DNA of 64,000 nucleotides, taken from positions 322,219 through 386,218 of the forward strand of contig NZ_LDOS01000001.1 in assembly GCF_002077135.1 (NCBI RefSeq), given 5' to 3'. The notes beneath the pieces were generated by a model. It did no database searches. It worked only from the letters and a program-made list of their open reading frames with translations, and had not been told where the DNA came from. Both the position numbers and the translations under genes were made by a program. Of the stretch, positions 25,121 through 32,201 are shown piece after piece. The DNA is from Metallibacterium scheffleri (lineage in GTDB: Bacteria; Pseudomonadota; Gammaproteobacteria; Xanthomonadales; Rhodanobacteraceae). Every line of letters starts with the position of its first letter. The first letter of the stretch is position 1.

Positions 25121-25942
25121 ATGCGTCGCTATGTCTTGCCGCTGCTGATCGCGGCTACCTTGCTTGCCGCTGGTTGCAGCGGTTCCTCGTCGACGGCCAC
25201 GGTCGCGGCCGCGCCCGTGGCTGTCAGCGGCACGGTCAGCGTGCTCGGCACCACCGCGCTGGACGGCCAGGGTGATCTCCAGCTCGAACTGGTCGATGTC
25301 AGCAAGCAGCCCAACGTGGTGGTCGCCAGCAAAACGCAGACCATCACCACGCTGCCGGCTGATTTCAGCCTGCCATTCGCGGCCACTGCGATCAACAGCG
25401 ATGACCTGTATGTGCTCAACGCCAGCATGAGTGACGCGCAGCGCAAGTACATCACCCCGATCCAGTATCCGGTACTGACCCGCGGCAACAGCGCGCAGAT
25501 CAGCGTGCAACTCAAGCCGCTGCCGACGCCCGGCGAGCAGGCGCTGGCCGGCTATGAGGCGCTCAAGGCGCGCATCGGCGGGCTCAAGTACACGCAAGGC
25601 GACCAGAGCGAGGTCGGCATGTCGCGCGGCTGGCAGGTATTCCGCGATACCGATGGCAAGGTGGTGTTCGTGCGCGAACTCGAGGACGCCGGCACCAAGG
25701 GCTTCACCAGCACCGAAATCGCCTACCGCGATGGCAAGCCCTGGGTGGTGGTGCTGTCGCACAGCGCTGGGCGCGGACAGAAGCCCAGCCTGGTCGAGCG
25801 CGCCGGCTGGGATGCCGCCGGCACTCTGGTATTGCACGAGCGCAGCGCGGGTGGCACCACGACCCGGCTCGACGCAACCGATGCCCGCAGCCTGTACGCG
25901 GATGCCCAGTCGATGCTGCAGCGGGCCGGCGCCGGCAAGTAG
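25121..25942 (+). CDS. YbaY-type lipoprotein
   Basis: A 273-aa protein with a lipoprotein signal peptide ending in the lipobox LLAAGC (Cys at about residue 19). A beta-rich domain follows (VSGTVSVLGTTALDGQGDLQLELVDVS, then ITTLPADFSLPF and QISVQLKPL) that matches the YbaY/YscW family of outer-membrane-associated lipoproteins. The C-terminal half (RGWQVFRDTDGKVVFVRELED... WVVVLSHSAGRG) has no family I recognise. GGAGAGG precedes the start. It is a single-gene unit ending at a strong bidirectional terminator. The function of the family is not established. Confidence 0.75.
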   Translation: MRRYVLPLLIAATLLAAGCSGSSSTATVAAAPVAVSGTVSVLGTTALDGQGDLQLELVDVSKQPNVVVASKTQTITTLPADFSLPFAATAINSDDLYVLNASMSDAQRKYITPIQYPVLTRGNSAQISVQLKPLPTPGEQALAGYEALKARIGGLKYTQGDQSEVGMSRGWQVFRDTDGKVVFVRELEDAGTKGFTSTEIAYRDGKPWVVVLSHSAGRGQKPSLVERAGWDAAGTLVLHERSAGGTTTRLDATDARSLYADAQSMLQRAGAGK

Positions 25943-25965
25943 GCGCAATCGGATCAGTTAGCAAG

Positions 25966-25995
25966 AATAAAGCCGTCCGCGAGGACGGCTTTATT
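25966..25995. terminator. Bidirectional terminator between lipoprotein and autotransporter genes
   Basis: AATAAAGCCGTCC (25966-25978), loop GCGA, GGACGGCTTTATT (25983-25995): a perfect 13-bp stem with A-rich and T-rich outer edges, so it can act in both directions. It lies between two converging genes. Confidence 0.9.
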
Positions 25996-26017
25996 GTGCG
26001 CCGCAGTCCGCACAAAC

Positions 26018-27892
26018 TCAGAACGTCATGCTCACGCCCAGATCGATGCTGTTGAGCTTCTGGCTGTTGTTGGAAAACATGCCGGTGTAGCTGGCGAATC
26101 CGGTCAGGCTGGGCGAGAAGCGCGCGCTCAACCCGAGACTGGCGTTGACCCAGTTCTTGTCCGGCACGAAACCGGGCAGCGCGAAAGTGCCCGGCATGGT
26201 GGTCAGGCCCGCGCTCACCAGCTGCGCCTGCGCATCCGAATCGTGCTCATAGGACACGCGCGCGAACGGTTGCAGCGGCACGCCGCCCAGCGCGGTGCGG
26301 CCGGTCAGTTGCCAGCCCAGCTCCGCCGTGGCCGCCTTGACGACCTGCTTGCCGAAGGTCATGGCGCTGGCATCGCCGCTGCTCTCGCTGAACTGGTCGG
26401 CGCTGACGCGCTGATAGCCAAGCTGCGCGAACGGCCCGGTGCGCAGATTGCCCCAGTCGAACCAGTAGCCGCCTTCCAGCGTGCCGGCCAGCTGCGAGCC
26501 GCTGGTCTTGCCGTTTTCCACGCGTAGCGCCGGGCCCAGCGGGATGTAACGCACGATGTTGGTATACGACAGCTGGCCGATGCTGGCGTTGCCGCTCAGA
26601 TAGGCCGCGCCGAATCGCGCATTGGCGAAGCCGCTGAACAGCAAATCCTGGGTCTTGAAACTGACCGCGCCGACGCCGCCGGTATTGAGCTGGGCGGCAC
26701 CGATGGCCATGCCCACCGAAAAGTTGCGGTTGGCCGCGGCGTTGGCGCCGATGGTCAGCACATTGTTGTTGCTGGTGCTGCGCATGGTGTTCGCGGTGGC
26801 GTCGTAGGTCTGGTGGCCGTAGTCGTAATTGGCGAAGAAATGCACGCCCTTGCGCGCCTCGCCGAGGCTGTCGACCAGCATTTCATCGCGCAGCGCGCGC
26901 TGGTGCGCGGCGTAGGCCGCCAGCGGCGCCTGCGGCAGCAGGGACATCTGCGCCGGCGCATTGATGATCGACTCGACATACTGTCCCAGCAGCGCGTAGC
27001 CGGCGGTGGTCGGGTGCACGCCATCGGCGAACAGATACGTATTCTGCGTGCCCGGCGCGTAGGTGTAGGGCGCGCCGGAGCCGGCCGGGCCGCACTGCAC
27101 GGCGCTGGCGGTGATGCCGCAGGCCGGCGTGGTGACGTTGCTGAAACCGTACAGCGCCGGGTTGGCCAGCAATTCATTGAGCATGCCGTACACGTTCACC
27201 GGGATGATGTTGACGCCCGGATTGACCTGCTGGATGGCCTGATCTAGCGTGTTGTTGAAAGTCAGCGTCAGCCCGGTGAGCGCCTGCTGCGCGGCCGGAC
27301 CCTGCGCCGCCGCCGAGGGCGTGGCGCCGATGTTGGGAAGATTGAACACCAGGATGTAGCGCGCGCCGGCACCCTTCAGCGTGGCCAGCATGCCGCCTTC
27401 GGTTTGCGCCGCGGCGATGATGTTGAACTGCGCCTGCTGCGCGGTTTGTCCACCGATGCCGGCGACGTAGGCGTTGTAGAAAATGTCGTTGGCGCCACCC
27501 CAGACCGAGTACAGCGCGGTGGGATCGGCCTTGCCGCCGCTGGCGGTGAGGTACTGCTGCAACTGCGCGGTCAGTAGCGGCACCGTGCTCGGCGTGCCGG
27601 GTGAGTTGTTGAGCAGGCCGGCGCCGCCCCAGGCGAAATCGGTGCCGCCCAGCAACGAAGGCGTCAGCCCGTAGCCGAAATACGTGGCCACGTCCTGCAT
27701 GGTGACCTGGCCGGGATTGGTGGTGAAGCTGTTCTGCACGGTGCCGTTGGTCAGCGCCAGCGACAGGTTGCCGTCGTCGCTGAGGCTGTCGCCAAACACG
27801 AAGATCTTGCTGAAGGGGGAAGCTTGTGCGGCGCCGGTGCCGAGGGCCATGGCGAGGCCGACGGCAATGGCCAGAGTGCGGGTGCGAAGCAT
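26018..27892 (-). CDS. GDSL esterase/lipase autotransporter (EstA-like)
   Basis: A 624-aa outer-membrane enzyme. The signal peptide (LAIAVGLAMALGTGAAQA) is followed by a GDSL passenger with block I FVFGDSLSDDGN, block III WGGANDIFYN and block V FADGVHPT, giving a complete Ser-Asp-His set. From about residue 350 the sequence becomes a beta-barrel autotransporter domain ending in the outer-membrane signature DLGVSMTF. EstA-type enzymes hydrolyse esters at the cell surface and affect rhamnolipid production and motility in Pseudomonas. ATG 27892 is chosen because AAGGAG precedes it and the signal peptide starts there; the frame is open further upstream. It converges on the lipoprotein gene. Confidence 0.93.
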   Translation of the reverse strand: MLRTRTLAIAVGLAMALGTGAAQASPFSKIFVFGDSLSDDGNLSLALTNGTVQNSFTTNPGQVTMQDVATYFGYGLTPSLLGGTDFAWGGAGLLNNSPGTPSTVPLLTAQLQQYLTASGGKADPTALYSVWGGANDIFYNAYVAGIGGQTAQQAQFNIIAAAQTEGGMLATLKGAGARYILVFNLPNIGATPSAAAQGPAAQQALTGLTLTFNNTLDQAIQQVNPGVNIIPVNVYGMLNELLANPALYGFSNVTTPACGITASAVQCGPAGSGAPYTYAPGTQNTYLFADGVHPTTAGYALLGQYVESIINAPAQMSLLPQAPLAAYAAHQRALRDEMLVDSLGEARKGVHFFANYDYGHQTYDATANTMRSTSNNNVLTIGANAAANRNFSVGMAIGAAQLNTGGVGAVSFKTQDLLFSGFANARFGAAYLSGNASIGQLSYTNIVRYIPLGPALRVENGKTSGSQLAGTLEGGYWFDWGNLRTGPFAQLGYQRVSADQFSESSGDASAMTFGKQVVKAATAELGWQLTGRTALGGVPLQPFARVSYEHDSDAQAQLVSAGLTTMPGTFALPGFVPDKNWVNASLGLSARFSPSLTGFASYTGMFSNNSQKLNSIDLGVSMTF

Positions 27893-28033
27893 GCGGAACT
27901 CCTTGCTTGAGCGGCGTGTGCGGGAAGTTTTCTTGGCGGCGCGTCGGGCGGCGGCCGGGGGCGTCACGGTACTGCAATCCGTACGCATGCGCATGCTGCG
28001 CTGCGCACACATGGCCGCGGTCGATCCGGCGCC

Positions 28034-29566
28034 TCAGCCCGCGGCAACCAGCAGGCTGTGCCCGCTCATCGCCGCTGGCTGCGGCAGTTGCAGCAACGCC
28101 AGCACGGTGGGCGCGAGGTCGCACAGCGCGCCGGAACGCAACGTGCAGTGGCCTGCGCCCACATACACCAGCGGCACCGGACCGACCGTGTGCTGGGTAT
28201 GCGGCTGGCCGTGCGCATCGCGCATCTGCTCGAGGTTGCCGTGGTCGGCGCTGATCAGTAACGCGCCGTGGACATGCTCGATGGCCGGCACGATGCGCCC
28301 CAGCGCCGCGTCCACCGCCTCGGCGGCGCGGATCGCGGCATCCAGCTTGCCGCTGTGCCCGACCATGTCGCCGTTGGCGATGTTGCACACGATGAAATCG
28401 AAACCACCGTCCGCGATGGCAGCGACCAGCCTGTCGGTGAGCTCCGGCAGACTCATCTCCGGCTGCAGGTCGTAGGTGGCGACCTTGGGACTGGGCACGA
28501 GGATGCGCTCCTCGCCGGGGAACGGCGCTTCGCGTCCGCCCGAGAAAAAGAACGTGACATGCGCGTATTTTTCGGTCTCGGCGATACGCAGTTGCCTGAG
28601 CCCGTGCATGGCCAGCGTCTCGCCCAGGCCATCGCGCAGATCGTCCGGCGCATAGGCGACCGCGCTCACCGGCAGATCCTTCGCGTACTCGGTGAGCGTG
28701 ACGAAGGCCGCGAGCCGCGGCCGTTGCGCGCTGGCGAAGCCCTTGAAATCCGCGTCGACGAAAGCGCGGCTGAGCTGGCGCGCGCGGTCGGCGCGGAAAT
28801 TCATGAACACCACCGCGTCGCCGTCATGCACACCGGGTGCGTCGGCGAGCACGGTGGGGGCAACGAATTCGTCGTCCTCGCCGCGCGCGTAGGCGGCCTC
28901 CAGCGCAGCCAGCGCCGCATCGGCGTGCATGCCTTCGCCGGCCACGATGGCCTGCCAGGCGCGCTGCACGCGATCCCAGCGCTGGTCGCGGTCCATCGCC
29001 CAGTAGCGCCCGCTGATACTGCCGACGCGCGCGCCGGGCGTGGCATCGCACAGCGCCTGCAATTTTTCCAGCGAGGCGCGCGCGCTGCGCGGCGGCGTGT
29101 CGCGGCCATCCAGAAACGCGTGCACGATGATGTGTGCCACGCCTTGCGCGTGCGCCAGGCGCAGCATGGCGAACAGGTGCTCCTCGTGACTGTGCACGCC
29201 GCCCGGGCTGAGCAGGCCGAGCAGGTGCAGGGTGCCGCTACCGGTCCTGGCCGCGGCGCAGGCCTGCAACAAGGCCGGGTTGCGCGTGAACGCGCCGGAA
29301 TCGATGTCGCGGTCGATGCGGGTCAGCTCCTGATACACCACGCGCCCGGCGCCGATATTCATGTGCCCGACCTCGGAGTTGCCCATCTGGCCCGCGGGCA
29401 GCCCCACCGCCAGACCGTGCGTGTCGAGCAGGCTGTGCGGATGCCGCGCCAGCAGTGCATCCCAGTGCGGCGTGCGCGCCAGCGCGATGGCGTTGTCGCT
29501 GCGCTCGGCGCGCGCGCCCCAGCCATCCAGGATCAACAACAGCACGGGCTTGGGGACTGGGCTCAT
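28034..29566 (-). CDS. gpmI: 2,3-bisphosphoglycerate-independent phosphoglycerate mutase
   Basis: Interconverts 3- and 2-phosphoglycerate in glycolysis. The 510-aa manganese enzyme has all metal and phosphoserine motifs: LLILDGWG, MGNSEVGHMNIGAGR with the catalytic serine, HAFLDGRDTPPRSA, FRADRARQLSRAF, VCNIANGDMVGHSG and SADHGNLEQM followed by HTQHTVGPVPLV. Length is normal. ATG 29566 gives the expected N-terminus (MSPVPKPVLLLILDGWG). The GDSL autotransporter starts 141 bases downstream, and no terminator is evident between them, so read-through is possible. Confidence 0.97.
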   Translation of the reverse strand: MSPVPKPVLLLILDGWGARAERSDNAIALARTPHWDALLARHPHSLLDTHGLAVGLPAGQMGNSEVGHMNIGAGRVVYQELTRIDRDIDSGAFTRNPALLQACAAARTGSGTLHLLGLLSPGGVHSHEEHLFAMLRLAHAQGVAHIIVHAFLDGRDTPPRSARASLEKLQALCDATPGARVGSISGRYWAMDRDQRWDRVQRAWQAIVAGEGMHADAALAALEAAYARGEDDEFVAPTVLADAPGVHDGDAVVFMNFRADRARQLSRAFVDADFKGFASAQRPRLAAFVTLTEYAKDLPVSAVAYAPDDLRDGLGETLAMHGLRQLRIAETEKYAHVTFFFSGGREAPFPGEERILVPSPKVATYDLQPEMSLPELTDRLVAAIADGGFDFIVCNIANGDMVGHSGKLDAAIRAAEAVDAALGRIVPAIEHVHGALLISADHGNLEQMRDAHGQPHTQHTVGPVPLVYVGAGHCTLRSGALCDLAPTVLALLQLPQPAAMSGHSLLVAAG

Positions 29567-29755
29567 GGCGGCGCGCACGGCAGCAGGAGAGGGCGCGATG
29601 CTAGCAGGCACCAGCAGCGCCGACCGGCTGTTTCGATCAACAGGTGCGCGACCCTGCCCGATGCCGCATGCAGCCCCGACGACAACGCGCTATAACGCGC
29701 GCCACGGGAGCATCCACGAGTTCGATTGGGCGACGACATGTCCGGGGAGGCAGCG

Positions 29756-30436
29756 ATGCGTGCGTCATGGCTGGGCGGAATGCTGCTGCTGGCAGTGTGC
29801 GGCGCGACGGCGCACGCAGCGCTGGCGGATCGATCCAGGGTCAACGGCAGTATCGATATCGGCGCGGGGCGGCAGGCCGGCAATGTGGACACTGTGAATG
29901 GCGCCATCCGCATCGGCGCCAAGGCCGTGGTCGGACGCGCCAGTACGGTCAACGGCGGCATCACCCTGGGCGACGATGCGCGCGCCGCCGCGCTGCACAC
30001 GGTCAATGGCGCCATCCGGCTGCAACCCGGTGCCACCGTCAGCGGCGCCATCGCCACGGTCAACGGCGGCCTGCATCTGGCGCCGCGCAGCGTAGTCGCC
30101 GGCACGGCAAGAAACGTCAACGGCCGCATCCAGCTGGATGCGGCCAGCGTGCACGGTGATGTGGAGACCACGGCCGGCGACGTGCGCCTGGACAACGGTG
30201 CGCTGATCGGCGGCGGGCTCACCGTCAGGCGTGACCAGAGCTGGTTTGCGACATGGTTCCCCATGTTCCAGCACGAGCCCGTGATCGTGGTTGGCCCAGG
30301 CTGCAGGATCGCCGGGAAACTGGTGTTCCAGCGCCCGGTCAGGCTGTACGTCAGCGATCACGCCGTCATCGGACCCGTCAGCGGCGCGCGCGTGCTGCGC
30401 TTTGCCGGCACGGCACCCGCGGCGGCGGCGGAATGA
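29756..30436 (+). CDS. Exported repeat protein with seven ~18-residue VNGxI turns (bactofilin-like helix)
   Basis: A 226-aa precursor with a signal peptide (LGGMLLLAVCGATAHAALA). Residues ~27-160 consist of about seven repeats of 18-19 residues, most beginning VNG followed by a short beta-strand: VNGSIDIG, VNGAIRIG, VNGGITLG, VNGAIRLQ, VNGGLHLA, VNGRIQLD, and a last one TAGDVRLD. One repeat per turn of a right-handed beta-helix is the natural reading, as in bactofilins and polymer-forming proteins, but this one is exported. The tail (PVIVVGPGCRIAGKLVF... VIGPVSGARVL) continues the pattern loosely. GGGGAGG precedes ATG 29756. Function unknown. Confidence 0.7.
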   Translation: MRASWLGGMLLLAVCGATAHAALADRSRVNGSIDIGAGRQAGNVDTVNGAIRIGAKAVVGRASTVNGGITLGDDARAAALHTVNGAIRLQPGATVSGAIATVNGGLHLAPRSVVAGTARNVNGRIQLDAASVHGDVETTAGDVRLDNGALIGGGLTVRRDQSWFATWFPMFQHEPVIVVGPGCRIAGKLVFQRPVRLYVSDHAVIGPVSGARVLRFAGTAPAAAAE

Positions 30437-30439
30437 ACC

Positions 30440-31222
30440 TCAGTGCAGACTGCAGCGTCCGTCCAGCGGCGCCTGCGCGGCCGCAGCCAGTGCCTGCGCG
30501 CTGAGCGTGGCCTGCGCTTGGTCGGCGGGAAACTCGATGTTGACCCAGGGGTTGTCGCCGCGCGCGTTGCTCAGGTTGCTGGGACCACGGTAGTCGAGCA
30601 GGCGGCGATCATCGAGGCTGTAGCGCACATCCACATGCGGCAGCATGAAGCCGAACCAGCTGCCCAGCTGCAGACGGAACACGGCCGCGCCAGCGCGCGC
30701 GGCCTCGTCCTTGTCCACGCGACGCACGCTGAAGTTCATCCACTCGCGCCGGCTTGGCAGCAAAAAGGCAACGTGCCGGGTTGCCCCGCCGAGCAAGCTG
30801 TCCCAGTGCTCGAGCACGTAGTCGTTGAAGCCGGCATCGATGATCGCGTGTCGGGGCAGCGGCAACTGCGCGGTATGCGTGTCGGCGTCGCGGCGGGAGC
30901 GGTAACTCAGCGCGATGCCGCCGTCGTGACGGCGCACTTCGATGCGCTGCCCGATGGCGCCATCCAGCAGGCTGAAATCGGGCGTGGCCGGATCAGCCGT
31001 GGCGCGCAGACGCTTGCGTGCGAAAGCCGCGCCGTCGGGGCAGCGATAAATCACCACGCGCTGCGTTTGCCCGTCCTGCCGCCAAGTGATGTGCTGTTCG
31101 CGGTACAACAGCGTGCCATCACGCGCATAGGCATTGCCAACATCACCGTGCAGTGCCGCGGATTGCGCAACGGCAACCGATGGAATCAACAGCAGCAGCG
31201 GGAGCAGGTTGAACATGCGCAT
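30440..31222 (-). CDS. Exported protein of unknown function
   Basis: A 260-aa precursor with signal peptide (MFNLLPLLLLIPSVAVAQS). The mature part contains beta-rich segments such as LLYREQHITWRQDGQTQRVVIYRCPDG, IALSYRSRRDADTHTAQLP and WFGFMLPHVDVRYSLDDRRLLDYRGPSN. I do not recognise a named family; similar proteins in Lysobacterales are annotated as hypothetical. Periplasmic location is likely. It converges on the VNG-repeat gene, with 3 bases between stops. The true start may be ATG 31222 or ATG 31216 two codons later; either gives a good signal peptide. Confidence 0.65.
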   Translation of the reverse strand: MRMFNLLPLLLLIPSVAVAQSAALHGDVGNAYARDGTLLYREQHITWRQDGQTQRVVIYRCPDGAAFARKRLRATADPATPDFSLLDGAIGQRIEVRRHDGGIALSYRSRRDADTHTAQLPLPRHAIIDAGFNDYVLEHWDSLLGGATRHVAFLLPSRREWMNFSVRRVDKDEAARAGAAVFRLQLGSWFGFMLPHVDVRYSLDDRRLLDYRGPSNLSNARGDNPWVNIEFPADQAQATLSAQALAAAAQAPLDGRCSLH

Positions 31223-31290
31223 GCCGCGAGCCTCGCCCGCATGCCGTCAAGCCCACGTGAGCGCGAGCTATGCGCCGCCGCGGCACGCGC

Positions 31291-31986
31291 TCACCACGGA
31301 ACTTCGCTGCCGTCATACGCGTAGAAATGTCCGCCCTGCGCCGGCGTGGCGCGGGCCAGCACGGCGAGCATGCCCTTGACCGACTCTGGCGCCTGCAGCG
31401 GCGCGCTACCGCCGCCCATGTCGGTGCGCACCCAGCCGGGATGCATGGCCAGCACGCTGATGCCGCGTGGTCCCAGCTCCGCGGCCAGGCGCCGCACCGC
31501 CATGTCCAGCGCGGCCTTGCTCATCGCGTAGCTGACCGTGCGGAAGCTGCTGGCTTGCGCGATCGAGCCCAGTTGCGAGCTGATGCACAGCACCTTGGCC
31601 GCGTGCGCCTTTTCCAGCAACCGCGCCAGCGCCTGGGTCAACAGCAGCGGCGCACTGGCGTTGATGGCGAAACTGCGCGCCAGATCCTCGCTGCGCACCG
31701 TGCCAAAACGCTCACCCGAGACCAGCACGCCGGCGTTGTTGATCAGCAGGTCCAGATGGCGCAGCGCGCGCAGACGCGCCGGCAGCTCGGTCAGCGCCGC
31801 GGCATCGGCCACATCCAGCGCCAGCAGCTCGATGCGCCCGGCGTGGCGCGCGGCCAGCGTGTGCAGTTCCCGTGCCTGCGACGGCGCGCGGCAACACGCC
31901 GTCACCTGCCAGCCGGCATCCAGCAGTTGCGTGGTGAACTCCAGACCGAGGCCGCGATTGGCGCCGGTGATCAGGGCGCTGCGCAT
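31291..31986 (-). CDS. Short-chain dehydrogenase (CsgA/sniffer-like SDR)
   Basis: A 231-aa classical SDR with TGANRGLG for cofactor binding, DLLINNAG, CISSQLGSI (catalytic serine) and SYAMSKAALDM with the intact Tyr-x3-Lys. The C-terminal HPGWVRTDMGGGSAPL and SVKGMLAVL match the C-factor/sniffer-type carbonyl reductases. The substrate is unknown. ATG 31986 is preceded by GAGGAC with 7-base spacing; the longer frame upstream is not homologous. The gene for an exported protein follows 68 bases downstream on the same strand. It is divergent from the M16 peptidase. Confidence 0.87.
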   Translation of the reverse strand: MRSALITGANRGLGLEFTTQLLDAGWQVTACCRAPSQARELHTLAARHAGRIELLALDVADAAALTELPARLRALRHLDLLINNAGVLVSGERFGTVRSEDLARSFAINASAPLLLTQALARLLEKAHAAKVLCISSQLGSIAQASSFRTVSYAMSKAALDMAVRRLAAELGPRGISVLAMHPGWVRTDMGGGSAPLQAPESVKGMLAVLARATPAQGGHFYAYDGSEVPW

Positions 31987-32201
31987 GGACAGGTCCTCGT
32001 GGTGGCAGGTGTGGTCCATGCTAGGCCAGCGACGGTGCTCACGCGAGCGCGCACGCCACGCCGACCCCGGACTTCCGGCACCCATCCTGTGGCACATGCG
32101 GCGCGGGCGGGCGGGCGGGCATGGTGCGGGTCCGCGTGGCGCGGGGGGAAATACGCGCCGCCACCTGCCCGGCGCCGCCGTGGCCTCATCAGGAGAGATG
32201 C

